From: a virus
Length of the DNA: 64,000 nucleotides
Strand: one strand, 5' to 3'
Virus record (IMG/VR): IMGVR_UViG_3300037231_000119
Location: 1-64,000 of that record
A program made the position numbers and the translations under genes. Below, one piece after another: positions 40,122-46,901 of this stretch (its first letter is position 1; each line of letters starts with the position of its first letter). The notes under the pieces are model-generated. The model saw only the letters and a program-made list of their open reading frames with translations. It did not search any database and had not been told where the DNA came from.

Positions 40122-40684
40122 AAGGCGCTAGACCGCTTACAGACCAAGAAATTCAGGGAGTTCTCAATGATCTCAAGACTTTACGGGACAAAGCTCTACT
40201 GATCCTTGGCTGCAAAACGGGCCTCCGTATCTCAGAAATGCTTTCTCTCACATGGGGAGACGTTATGGAGCACGGATCCATTGGGGATTATGTGACGGTC
40301 CAAAAGAAGAACACAAAGGGTAAGATCGAATCGAAGACTCTACCTCTGGGACCAACGATCAAGGAAGCTCTCAGAACCTATCATGAATCCATTAGACCCA
40401 TTGACCTCACTCAACCCCTTTTCAAGTCCACTCAATCCAATAAGTCGATTACTCGAGCCCAAGCCCATAACGTGCTCAAGGATGCCTTCAGGAGCCAAAA
40501 GTTGACTGGGAACTGTTCGACCCATTCCTGTCGAAAGAGCTATGCCCAAAGGATCCACAAAGCCTTAGGGGAGAAGATCGAGATGACACAGGTAGCTCTC
40601 TGTCACCGGAGCCTCTCAAGCACGCAGTCCTATATTTCCGTTGATAGGGAAGCCGTGGAGAAGGCGATTGTGGGGTTGGGATAA
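40118..40684 (+). CDS. int: Tyrosine recombinase, catalytic domain only
   Basis: 188 aa, shorter than the usual 300-400. All catalytic residues are seen: Arg37 (TGLRISEML), Lys in the beta-hairpin near 69-73, HSCR (His136, Arg139), CHRS (His163) and Tyr172 (TQSYI). The N-terminal arm/core-binding domain is missing. Catalyses strand exchange; may serve phage integration, resolution of multimers or cassette exchange. A tRNA-like sequence lies 510 bp downstream. ATGA overlap with the upstream gene. Confidence 0.85.
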   Translation: MKGARPLTDQEIQGVLNDLKTLRDKALLILGCKTGLRISEMLSLTWGDVMEHGSIGDYVTVQKKNTKGKIESKTLPLGPTIKEALRTYHESIRPIDLTQPLFKSTQSNKSITRAQAHNVLKDAFRSQKLTGNCSTHSCRKSYAQRIHKALGEKIEMTQVALCHRSLSSTQSYISVDREAVEKAIVGLG

Positions 40685-40718
40685 TGAATCCCCGGAGCGC
40701 AGCGACCAGACGGGCAGA

Positions 40719-40994
40719 TCACCGTAATTCACTATCGCAAGAAAGTTCGGAATAATAAACAGTGCCATCTGTTAGGGTGATCTGACATCCCTCGCTCAAC
40801 CGCTTCTTACAGGACTTGAACGTATTAGCTAATTCTAACTTACATGGATGGTAATCAAACTGCTCATACTCCTTCACTAATTTTACGTCTAAGTGCTTGG
40901 AATACTTCTGTATTGGAGCGCATTGTAATGCAAAATCGCTAAAATGACCAACGTTGGAACAAAACATCGTAGCTACGGCGAAGAAAGTGTTCAT
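40719..40994 (-). CDS. Hypothetical secreted Cys-rich protein
   Basis: 91 aa. Hydrophobic N-terminus (MNTFFAVATMFCSNVGHFS) may be a signal peptide; six Cys in total. ATGA overlap with the upstream 60-aa gene. Unknown. Confidence 0.55.
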   Translation of the reverse strand: MNTFFAVATMFCSNVGHFSDFALQCAPIQKYSKHLDVKLVKEYEQFDYHPCKLELANTFKSCKKRLSEGCQITLTDGTVYYSELSCDSELR

Positions 40995-41173
40995 GTCTTC
41001 TCCACCAGGCTTTCAACTCTTTCCATAGAAAGCTCCTCTAACTCCTCATCGTTGTATTCACGCCCGTTATCGAAGTTATTTTGGGCATCTTCTAGGTCAA
41101 CACCATCAACCCAGGCCTTCTTACGGACTTTTGCAATGTAGGTGACTTGAAATTTCTTAATAGTTCCGGTCAT
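40991..41173 (-). CDS. Small acidic hypothetical protein
   Basis: 60 aa: MTGTIKKFQVTYIAKVRKKA, then acidic DAQNNFDNGREYNDEELEE. This layout (beta-hairpin, then DA..NF..GxxxDxE) is typical of small phage proteins. Lies 21 bp after the tRNA-like gene. Confidence 0.6.
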   Translation of the reverse strand: MTGTIKKFQVTYIAKVRKKAWVDGVDLEDAQNNFDNGREYNDEELEELSMERVESLVEKT

Positions 41174-41194
41174 TTAGTTCTCCAAAAGTTTAGC

Positions 41195-41292
41195 GTAGTG
41201 GGCCAGGGATTCGAACCCCGGACCCAACCTGTTCTAGGATGGGAATCGAACCCATCGGGGCAGTGCTAACTGCAGTACCGGACACCCACTAC
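41195..41292 (-). tRNA. tRNA-like sequence with two T-arm hairpins
   Basis: 98 nt bounded by a perfect 8-bp stem (41195-41202 with 41285-41292). Two T-arm-like hairpins are present on the - strand: GGGTTCGATTCCC and GGGGTTCGAATCCC. Read as one class II tRNA, the first hairpin would be the anticodon arm with loop TTCGATT (CGA, Ser), CCT-AGAAC-AGG the variable arm, but position 37 would be a pyrimidine and no normal D-loop GG fits. Alternatively the 3' ends of two tRNAs are joined. No CCA is encoded. Could be an attachment-site relic near the recombinase. Confidence 0.5.
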
Positions 41293-41358
41293 GTTAAATA
41301 GAAGCTACCATGAAGGGGGAGGCAGAGTCAAATGAAAAATAAGGGCAAAGATTATTTA

Positions 41359-41387
41359 TTGACGCTAGCCATAAGCTGTGATAGGTT
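41359..41387 (+). promoter_or_regulatory. Sigma-70-like promoter of the structured RNA
   Basis: TTGACG at 41359-41364, 17 nt, TAGGTT at 41382-41387. Same -35 and spacing as other promoters in the window. No open frame starts downstream on +, so the product is probably the RNA from about 41394. Confidence 0.5.
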
Positions 41388-41393
41388 AACTAT

Positions 41394-41645
41394 ATAGCGG
41401 CGCCGAAAGCCAATGGGAAAGCAAGCTACGAAACCAAAGGCCGATTCCAGCAACCTGCGAACGTGGGTTGGGTAGGTGACCGTAAATGAGTGGGCTGGCA
41501 GATGTGACTGCCAGGGTCTTCCGGAAGCACTATCCAGGGCGGAAGTTAAATAGGTATGAGGCGCGAGCCTAGGGGTAAATCGAGAATCCCTACCCACTAA
41601 AATTTAATGTCCCGGGCCGAAGGCCAAAGGGGCTACGGGATTGAA
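41394..41645 (+). ncRNA. Candidate large structured non-coding RNA
   Basis: About 250 nt without a usable reading frame but dense in secondary structure. Long-range stem TGGGTAGG (41469-41476) with CCTACCCA (41589-41596) encloses hairpins CTGGCAG/CTGCCAG (41495-41501/41508-41514), CTTCCGGAAG (41518-41527) and AGGC-GCGA-GCCT (41559-41570, a GNRA tetraloop). A 3' stem TCCCG/CGGGA (41610-41614/41636-41640) holds GGCC-GAA-GGCC. The 5' part is A/G-rich single strand between short helices. A promoter lies just upstream. Not recognised as RNase P, tmRNA or a group I intron. The ornate phage RNAs GOLLD and ROOL, often near tRNAs, are the closest analogy. The exact ends are uncertain. Confidence 0.5.
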
Positions 41646-41654
41646 TTGGCGAGC

Positions 41655-42635
41655 TTATAGGCGGCCCATTCTTCGGTCAATGAGATTGCATTTATTACAC
41701 CAATTACCTCCCTTAAGGTGATTTCCATCAATTTTTAATTTATGTCCTCGTTTGCAGTCAATGCTGTACTTATGGTATTGCGTTCCCAAATAAACTGTAT
41801 CTTCTAAAACGCCACCTTTGGATTCCACTATATCCTTCAGTTCTTTCAACCTATCGTCATGTTCACTGCGGTACACCTTCTTCAGATCAATTTCAATGGG
41901 TCTTTTAACATCAAGGCTAATTCCAAATTCGCCCAACCTATTGAAGATAAGGGCTTCTAGGTCGCTTTTATCGAGTTTGGGGCCAAAAGTAGGTATTACG
42001 ATTAAATTAATTCCATTTTCGTTACAGAGTTCTACTTTCTTGCAGTCGTTATCTTGAAGAGTTTTTAGTTGTTTCTGGCCGCCCCAACTTTTAATGGCCT
42101 TATAGTGCTGTCTTCCTTGATATTCGAATGCGAGTTTTAATTCCTCATTATAACCATCTAATTCTAATCCTTTCAGCCACTTAGGGTACTTGGTTGGGAA
42201 CGGTTTACCGAAAATGGCTTCTAACATCGCCCTACAATAAGCTTCTCCAAAATAAATCTTGCATTCTGGGCACCAACTACCGCGTATTATATTCCGGGGC
42301 GTTGCGGACCAGACGTGCTTCTGTGGGCACTCGAAATCCATTTTGGTGTGATTACCGATATACTTATCCGACAGCGTAATACCACCACGTTCTTTAGCTA
42401 AGTTACTAATCCTTTCGAACTGTTCTTCTTTATTAAGAATGTGGTCCCTAGCGAGAGGAGCTTCTTTCACAATACGTTCCACAAAACCATGTTGGTGAAT
42501 GGAGGCGTGTAAGGAACCATCTTTTTTACGAAGCTCTTTTAGGCTAGTAAACTTACGCGCTTCTTTTAGACAATTGTCGTAATTTTTCAAATAGCCTGAG
42601 GGTCGAGGCCCCAACTGTATTGTATTTATTGGCAT
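41655..42635 (-). CDS. Zinc-ribbon PD-(D/E)XK-type (homing) endonuclease
   Basis: 326 aa from MPINTIQLGP. GNHTKMDFECPQKHVW...SWCPEC is the treble-clef repeat seen in many environmental and phage proteins; a second copy (CKRGHKLKIDGNHLKGGNWC) lies at the C-terminus. Between them ELDGYN and FEYQGRQHY fit a nuclease core of the Vsr/EDxHD class, followed by CKKVELCNENGINLIVIP. Free-standing homing endonuclease is the best guess. No ribosome-binding sequence is seen; an upstream ATG at 42653 is also possible. Confidence 0.7.
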   Translation of the reverse strand: MPINTIQLGPRPSGYLKNYDNCLKEARKFTSLKELRKKDGSLHASIHQHGFVERIVKEAPLARDHILNKEEQFERISNLAKERGGITLSDKYIGNHTKMDFECPQKHVWSATPRNIIRGSWCPECKIYFGEAYCRAMLEAIFGKPFPTKYPKWLKGLELDGYNEELKLAFEYQGRQHYKAIKSWGGQKQLKTLQDNDCKKVELCNENGINLIVIPTFGPKLDKSDLEALIFNRLGEFGISLDVKRPIEIDLKKVYRSEHDDRLKELKDIVESKGGVLEDTVYLGTQYHKYSIDCKRGHKLKIDGNHLKGGNWCNKCNLIDRRMGRL

Positions 42636-43090
42636 ATAAAATATATGTATCATATGTCTGCATAAATAGGAAGGATTTTTGGCACGATTTCTATATAAAA
42701 ATTTTTAGTGAAATCAGGGGGTTAGGACGGACCAATTTAGGGCTTAAATTTTAGGAAAAATAAAATTTATTTAGTGATATCAGGCACTTAGAATAAATGT
42801 AGTATCATGGGCCTTTACTTTCCCATACCCTAATAGACACTGCCTTGAGGGAATTATGTCAATCATTTCATATAGTTACGTTGAATTTGTGTGATCAAAC
42901 TTTATACATATACACCATATGACACATAGGTATACTGTCATTCTACTAACAGGGGTCGTGACACATGGACGCCCATGCAAGGTTGATGCCTGGAGACAGC
43001 TCGCTATAGGCGCGCCACGCATTGTATGCACTCCTATGACTCCCGATGCCTCAAGTCGTCTCATATGGCATCGTGGCGCGTCTAATGGGT

Positions 43091-43130
43091 TATAGTTGGA
43101 CGGTCGATTCCTATAGTTGGGCTATAGTTG
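43091..43130. repeat. Iteron-like TATAGTTG repeats
   Basis: TATAGTTG at 43091, 43112 and 43123, with degenerate TTATAG/TTATAT copies to about 43180. Spacing 21 and 11 bp, about one or two helical turns, as in replication iterons. Confidence 0.45.
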
Positions 43131-43391
43131 AGGGGCGCGGGCTTATAGCCATGGCGTCACGCTTATATTGGGTTATACATATCCCCAAAACGTCAAACGA
43201 CTTTTACAGCTAAGTCCATAAAACTATTGAGTTTTGATTTTGAGACGTACCCGGATGCGGGTGGCAGTTGAGATGGTAGACGCAACAAAGCGTCACGCTG
43301 ATATGAGTCAGGCGACGCGGTTTGACTTTTATTTTTGTTACACTAAGGAATAGGGCCACCCAAACCGATCGAAAAATGGGGTGGCCCGTAG

Positions 43392-43406
43392 TAAAGATTG
43401 TCGATC
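43392..43406 (-). promoter_or_regulatory. Weak match to late-promoter motif
   Basis: + strand TAAAGATTGTCGATC, one A longer than the main motif. No - strand gene starts within 700 bp, so it may drive a non-coding transcript across the palindromic region. AAAGAT/ATCTTT also makes it a small hairpin. Confidence 0.3.
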
Positions 43407-43485
43407 TTTTATACAAACGTATTGATCTTAGACGCGTTACTAATGACACACTTTAATGATTTCACATAGTTACGGCGCAATAGTT

Positions 43486-43501
43486 TGGCCTACCCATTGC
43501 A
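43486..43501 (+). promoter_or_regulatory. Sigma-54-like promoter 1
   Basis: TGGCCTACCCATTGCA: GG and GC separated by exactly 10 nt, as required by RpoN (consensus TGGCACG-N4-TTGCW). The start codon of the gene follows 11 nt downstream. Preceded by TTTCACATAGTTACGGCG, which recurs before other sites of this set. Confidence 0.6.
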
Positions 43502-43512
43502 GTTACCCTCTC

Positions 43513-44013
43513 ATGGGAACACACTTTGAAACTGAAGTCTGCTCTAGATGCCATGGTTCAGGTAAATACTCCTTTTGCGAGCGATACGCCGACCGTTGTT
43601 TTAAATGTGCCGGTCAAACGGTCGTGCTGACTAAACGCGGCGCCGCAGCTAAGACCTATCTCGAAACATTGTGCTCTAAACCCGCTAGCTCCCTCATGGT
43701 TGGAGATCGTATTTCTAGAAATAGTGTGACTTATGGCGGTTCTGTGTATTCCTACATCGCAACCGTGACCAAAGTTGAGGATGCTAACGATTCCCAGTCT
43801 GGCACGGTTATTGATGGTCAAACCGTTTGGACTAATAACAAAAATGTCTGCATAACAACGGAACATCCTAAGTATGGCATTGTGGGCCTGATATGCTCCC
43901 CAGATAGTCTCGTTAGGACATATCCTGTTGATAACGCTGCTAAAATCGCTATGGCATTGGAATATCAGGCAAAATTGACTAAACAAGGCAAACCGCGAAA
44001 GGTCTCTATATGA
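43513..44013 (+). CDS. Zinc-finger protein (DnaJ-type CxxCxGxG)
   Basis: 166 aa from MGTHFETEVCSRCHGSGKYS. CSRCHGSG and CFKC form a DnaJ-like zinc module; the rest is beta-rich and unrecognised. The frame is open 57 nt further upstream, but that part contains the sigma-54-like promoter, so the ATG at 43513 is chosen. Ends in an ATGA overlap. Confidence 0.6.
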   Translation: MGTHFETEVCSRCHGSGKYSFCERYADRCFKCAGQTVVLTKRGAAAKTYLETLCSKPASSLMVGDRISRNSVTYGGSVYSYIATVTKVEDANDSQSGTVIDGQTVWTNNKNVCITTEHPKYGIVGLICSPDSLVRTYPVDNAAKIAMALEYQAKLTKQGKPRKVSI

Positions 44014-44274
44014 AAACCCGATTTAGTACGATCGAACAAGTTTGGGAAGCGATTGAGAACGGTAAAGAAGTTTTTTGGTGCAATGACTCCTACCATCTCA
44101 CAATAGAGAACCCATCTCACAATAGAGAACCTATCTCCCTTCAGTGACACATTTACCTTGAAAGATGGCAAGTTGCTTAGAGTTACCTATATTGAGAACT
44201 ACTTTGGGTCTCTCCTACTAAAATCAGAGATTCCAAAGCTATACTGCTATGGCCCTATAAAGATGGTTGCCTAA
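44010..44274 (+). pseudogene. Gene broken by a 19-bp tandem duplication
   Basis: From ATG 44010 the frame runs 45 codons to a TGA at 44147. At 44094-44112 and 44113-44131 the same 19 bp (starting CATCTCACAATAG) occur in tandem. Removing one copy restores an 81-aa frame that ends at 44274 (PFSDTFTLKDGKLL...IKMVA). So the duplication shifts the frame. It may be a recent mutation or a reversible on/off switch. Confidence 0.7.
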
Positions 44275-44344
44275 GTCTTTTACACTGTATACTAGTTCTA
44301 CGGTTATTTTACTTCAGATTTCAATAGTTTCGCGTACTTATCTT

Positions 44345-44360
44345 TGGCACGCTGTTAGCA
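44345..44360 (+). promoter_or_regulatory. Sigma-54-like promoter 2
   Basis: TGGCACGCTGTTAGCA, with perfect TGGCACG and GC at the right spacing. 47 nt upstream of the ATG at 44407. Preceded by TTTCAATAGTTTCGCG, like site 1. Confidence 0.65.
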
Positions 44361-44406
44361 TTACCTAGTACCGTACAGATTGAAAAACAAACTAGGAGAA
44401 CTCAAT

Positions 44407-44535
44407 ATGACAATTCAAATTGGTGATTTATACCCAGTTGGGATGATTTTTACAACTGACGATGGTCGTATGTATATCGCTGACGGCAGCTATAGACGCG
44501 AAAAAGACGAGACTCCGATGGGAACGAAGGACTAG
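44407..44535 (+). CDS. Small hypothetical protein
   Basis: 42 aa: MTIQIGDLYPVGMIFTTDDG, a small beta protein. TAGGAG precedes the start. First gene after sigma-54-like site 2. Not recognised. Confidence 0.5.
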   Translation: MTIQIGDLYPVGMIFTTDDGRMYIADGSYRREKDETPMGTKD

Positions 44536-44571
44536 TATGAAATTATCAAAGTATGACAAGAGGTATTGAAT

Positions 44572-44646
44572 ATGAAACCCCAAACACTCATAGTTTATAC
44601 GACTCTCCTAATAACTGCCCTAATCGACCTAATGGCGCGGAGTTAA
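44572..44646 (+). CDS. 24-aa membrane microprotein
   Basis: MKPQTLIVYTTLLITALIDL and four more residues: a single hydrophobic helix. AAGAGG lies 8 nt before the ATG and it ends 3 nt before the next gene. A 10-codon frame precedes it (44537-44569). Short, so tentative. Confidence 0.4.
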   Translation: MKPQTLIVYTTLLITALIDLMARS

Positions 44647-44649
44647 TTT

Positions 44650-44985
44650 ATGACTATCAAGAAATACATACAAGTGTGTGATCCTGGACATGGTTGGCTG
44701 AAAGTACCTAGGGCAGACTATGACGCTAGCGGTTTCAAGGCTAGCTCCTTCAGTTATCAATCGGATAATAGTAAGTACATCTACCTTGAGGAGGATTGTG
44801 ACCTATACGGGTTTTTGAAGGCGGCCGGTCTCCTAATGCCTTTCAATGGCTCATGGGCTATTGATAGATCTAAAGTCGAGATAGCCTATAAGCATGTTAA
44901 TAAAACTTCGATTAGGGATATGCGTCCTATCTCCCTAATGACTAGGGCGGAATATGAAAGTCGATTTAAAACCTTGAATCTCTAA
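44650..44985 (+). CDS. Hypothetical protein
   Basis: 111 aa. CDPGHGWLKVP near the N-terminus is shared by small proteins of other phages and plasmids (GPGHGWLxVP type). GGAG precedes the start. Function unknown. Confidence 0.65.
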   Translation: MTIKKYIQVCDPGHGWLKVPRADYDASGFKASSFSYQSDNSKYIYLEEDCDLYGFLKAAGLLMPFNGSWAIDRSKVEIAYKHVNKTSIRDMRPISLMTRAEYESRFKTLNL

Positions 44986-45000
44986 ACTGAAAGGATTAAT

Positions 45001-45279
45001 ATGATGAAACAAGACGAATTTATTAATTTCAATAGTTCTAAGGGTTTCCATTGGTTTGATAAAGGAAGCATGGCATTTTTTAGGTCTAGGGTATCTAATT
45101 GGGATTCTATCTCGGGACTATTCATTAGCTCCGAACGCGGTCCTAATGGCGGTCGTGCCTATTCCATTCGAAAGGCTGACTTTGAGACTGGGAATGTTTC
45201 GACTATCGGTAAATTCCAGGCTTATGATTCTATTGGATCGGCCAAGACTGCTTTGAGACGCTTATTGCGAAATGGTTAA
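45001..45279 (+). CDS. Hypothetical protein
   Basis: 92 aa, starting MMKQDEFINF with AAAGGA 6 nt upstream. Basic C-terminus SAKTALRRLLRNG. Not recognised. The last gene before sigma-54-like site 3. Confidence 0.6.
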   Translation: MMKQDEFINFNSSKGFHWFDKGSMAFFRSRVSNWDSISGLFISSERGPNGGRAYSIRKADFETGNVSTIGKFQAYDSIGSAKTALRRLLRNG

Positions 45280-45348
45280 CTATTAATCACTGTCTACTAG
45301 TTCTACACTTAATTGGCTTCGTATCCCTGATTTTATTAGCTTTTATCT

Positions 45349-45364
45349 TGGCCCTTCGATTGCA
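45349..45364 (+). promoter_or_regulatory. Sigma-54-like promoter 3
   Basis: TGGCCCTTCGATTGCA, 34 nt upstream of the HicA-like gene. It lies in a 44-bp block (45329-45372) that is repeated exactly at 47903-47946. Confidence 0.7.
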
Positions 45365-45397
45365 ATACTATAGAACCATATATAGGAGACTTCGAAA

Positions 45398-45595
45398 ATG
45401 AAACCGCTTAAACTAAATGAATTGATTAAGTTACTCGAGTCTAATGGCTTCACCCTGATTCGCTCTAATGGTCACATGGTGTACGCAAATGGTATCGTGA
45501 GACTTGCCCTTGCCCACCAGCGCGTTGTTTCCCCTGGAATCATGAGGGAAGCAATGAGGGCTATTAAGATGGTTCAGATCGGGAAGGTTGCTTGA
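45398..45595 (+). CDS. hicA: HicA-like mRNA interferase
   Basis: 65 aa, family length. KLNELIKLLESNGFTLIRSN, then GHMVY with the presumed catalytic His26, and LALAHQRVVSPGIMREAMRA, the HicA double-stranded-RBD-like fold. HicA cleaves mRNA; it is normally paired with HicB. No HicB-like gene is adjacent. A promoter element of the sigma-54 type lies just upstream. Confidence 0.7.
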   Translation: MKPLKLNELIKLLESNGFTLIRSNGHMVYANGIVRLALAHQRVVSPGIMREAMRAIKMVQIGKVA

Positions 45596-45648
45596 TATGC
45601 TCGTATTTATTGTTGAAATCGTACCAACTAAAGAATCGAAAGGATTGT

Positions 45649-45822
45649 ATGGCTAAAAATCAATATGCCATTTTTGACTGGGCCGGCAATAGGCACGATA
45701 CCCTTGGTACTTTCGAATGCTTTGAATCGGCTTGGGACTTCATTTTGGGCGATTTAACCGATAGACTATCTCTAATTGAGGAAGACTATCAGGACTACTA
45801 CGTGGAGAGGGTTTCAATATGA
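45649..45822 (+). CDS. Small acidic hypothetical protein
   Basis: 57 aa from MAKNQYAIFD (AAAGGA 6 nt before the ATG); Trp/Asp-rich, ending YYVERVSI. Resembles small phage proteins of the form YAIFDWAGN...; not HicB. ATGA overlap with the next gene. A 19-codon frame at 45597 precedes it. Confidence 0.55.
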   Translation: MAKNQYAIFDWAGNRHDTLGTFECFESAWDFILGDLTDRLSLIEEDYQDYYVERVSI

Positions 45823-45890
45823 TCACGACTTTGCTAGTTATTACCTATATCTCTTTAACTGTATTGGTTTATGACGTCTCAACTTCTTGA
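45819..45890 (+). CDS. 23-aa membrane microprotein
   Basis: MITTLLVITYISLTVLVYDV plus three residues; one hydrophobic helix. ATGA overlap with the previous gene; ends 10 nt before the next start. Similar in style to the 44572 microprotein. Confidence 0.4.
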   Translation: MITTLLVITYISLTVLVYDVSTS

Positions 45891-45900
45891 AAGGATTTAT

Positions 45901-46128
45901 ATGACCACAACTACCTATATTGTTAAGTTTACTAAGCATTTCGTTTCTGGCTCTCTTAGAGGATTGACCTATGATACCGAAGTTACCTATCCAAATTTGG
46001 ATGCCGCGTCTCGCCATGTGTCATTCTGTCATGATCACTTAACTAAACCAGTTAAGGCTTTTGGTGGGTCAAACTATACCTGCCATAGTGCTCGAATTGT
46101 GCCTGTAACTCGACGTTGCGAGGAATAA
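45901..46128 (+). CDS. Small hypothetical protein
   Basis: 75 aa from MTTTTYIVKFTKHF, with GAAAGGA before the start. Cys/His in the C-terminal half. Not recognised. Confidence 0.6.
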   Translation: MTTTTYIVKFTKHFVSGSLRGLTYDTEVTYPNLDAASRHVSFCHDHLTKPVKAFGGSNYTCHSARIVPVTRRCEE

Positions 46129-46137
46129 AAGTGATCT

Positions 46138-46602
46138 ATGGGACACATAACCTTGCTAGTATTCATTCTCCTATTCTCATGTGGTCAAAATCCAAACGTG
46201 GCACCTATTCAGGCCGTAACGGTCGATCCTGCTTTACAGCCATACTTTGACGCATTCCAAACGACTATCGGTTATCCCTCAACTGGCATCAATGGTCAAT
46301 TTTCCGATACTGAATCGAATCCAAACCCATTAGGCGAAACTATTGGGGAATGCACTATCTATAGCGATGGCATTCGGACTATCCAAATTGACTCTTCGTT
46401 TTGGGCTTCTGCCGATGAATCTGAAAGGACACAGATCGTTTTTCACGAAATTGGGCACTGCGCCTTGAATTTACAGCATATTGTGAGTGAGTTACCTAGT
46501 GGTTGTCCTACTAGCATTATGTATCCGTATACGTTTGGGGATAACCCATGTTATGCGTCTAACCTGACCTACTATTTTAATGAACTTGCTTCACATAGAT
46601 AA
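46138..46602 (+). CDS. Secreted metzincin-like lipoprotein, paralogue of 14281
   Basis: 154 aa. Signal peptide with lipobox LLFSC (Cys15). HEIGHCALNLQH (His103, Glu104, His107, His114) and SIMYP (126-130) repeat the spacing of the 190-aa protein: HExxHCxxNxxH, then SIM(F/Y)P, then a Cys. Predicted zinc metallopeptidase anchored in the outer membrane or periplasm. Ends the small-gene group before sigma-54-like site 4. Confidence 0.75.
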   Translation: MGHITLLVFILLFSCGQNPNVAPIQAVTVDPALQPYFDAFQTTIGYPSTGINGQFSDTESNPNPLGETIGECTIYSDGIRTIQIDSSFWASADESERTQIVFHEIGHCALNLQHIVSELPSGCPTSIMYPYTFGDNPCYASNLTYYFNELASHR

Positions 46603-46694
46603 GACTCGTATAACTTTCATACAATCGTATAGTTCTTAATCAGGCATTCAAGACACACTTCTAATGAATTCGCATACTTGCGCTATCTATTCCT

Positions 46695-46710
46695 TGGCCC
46701 TTACTTTGCA
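46695..46710 (+). promoter_or_regulatory. Sigma-54-like promoter 4
   Basis: TGGCCCTTACTTTGCA, 38 nt upstream of the ATG at 46748. GG-N10-GC spacing conserved; upstream ATTCGCATACTTGCGC resembles the element before sites 1 and 2. Confidence 0.65.
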
Positions 46711-46747
46711 ATACTAATCATAACCGAACTCTAGAAAGGAATTCGAA

Positions 46748-46900
46748 ATGGAACTCTCAACTAAGATGTTTATGGTTTACGAAATTGCCTACCTCATGGG
46801 CAATAAGCATCTTGACCTGCCCAAAGCTCATAGACTGGCTAGCAACTTCTCGGATGCTGAATTGAATCGAATCTATAATGCTCTTATCAAAAGGAACTAA
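46748..46900 (+). CDS. Small helical protein
   Basis: 50 aa: MELSTKMFMV, ending NALIKRN. GAAAGGA upstream. Its 3' end (CTATAATGCTCTTATC...) is copied as the leader before the gene at 47563. Not recognised. Confidence 0.5.
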   Translation: MELSTKMFMVYEIAYLMGNKHLDLPKAHRLASNFSDAELNRIYNALIKRN

Positions 46901-46901
46901 T

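Larger units (their letters stand above)
42654..43485. other. Non-coding, palindrome-rich region
   Basis: No credible gene in about 830 bp. It holds a 9-bp perfect inverted repeat (43011-43019/43072-43080) enclosing a 6-bp stem (43045-43050/43067-43072), three TATAGTTG repeats (43091, 43112, 43123), hairpin ACCCG/CGGGT (43249-43262), GACGC/GCGTC (43279-43294) and GGGCCACCC/GGGTGGCCC (43353-43387). Candidate for an origin, regulatory region or small structured RNAs. Confidence 0.5.

Noticed and set aside
41394-41645. RNase P RNA, tmRNA, group I intron or HEARO/IscB guide RNA
   Set aside because: None of their conserved core sequences are seen, and the adjacent nuclease is not IscB.
42680-42695. 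TGGCACG sequence as a further sigma-54 site
   Set aside because: It lacks the GC of the -12 element and no gene follows.
42808-42825. GGGCCTTTACTTTCCCA resembling sigma-54-like site 4
   Set aside because: The invariant GC is changed to CC and spacing is off; at best a decayed copy.
43249-43330. tRNA-Leu-like GATGGTAGACGC segment
   Set aside because: No T-arm or acceptor stem can be formed, so it is described as part of the palindromic region.
43210-43449. 79-aa - strand frame
   Set aside because: It runs across several perfect hairpins, lacks a ribosome-binding site and has no recognisable composition.
45597-45656. 19-codon frame between hicA and the next gene as an antitoxin
   Set aside because: Too short, and it overlaps the start of the following gene; no HicB-like features.
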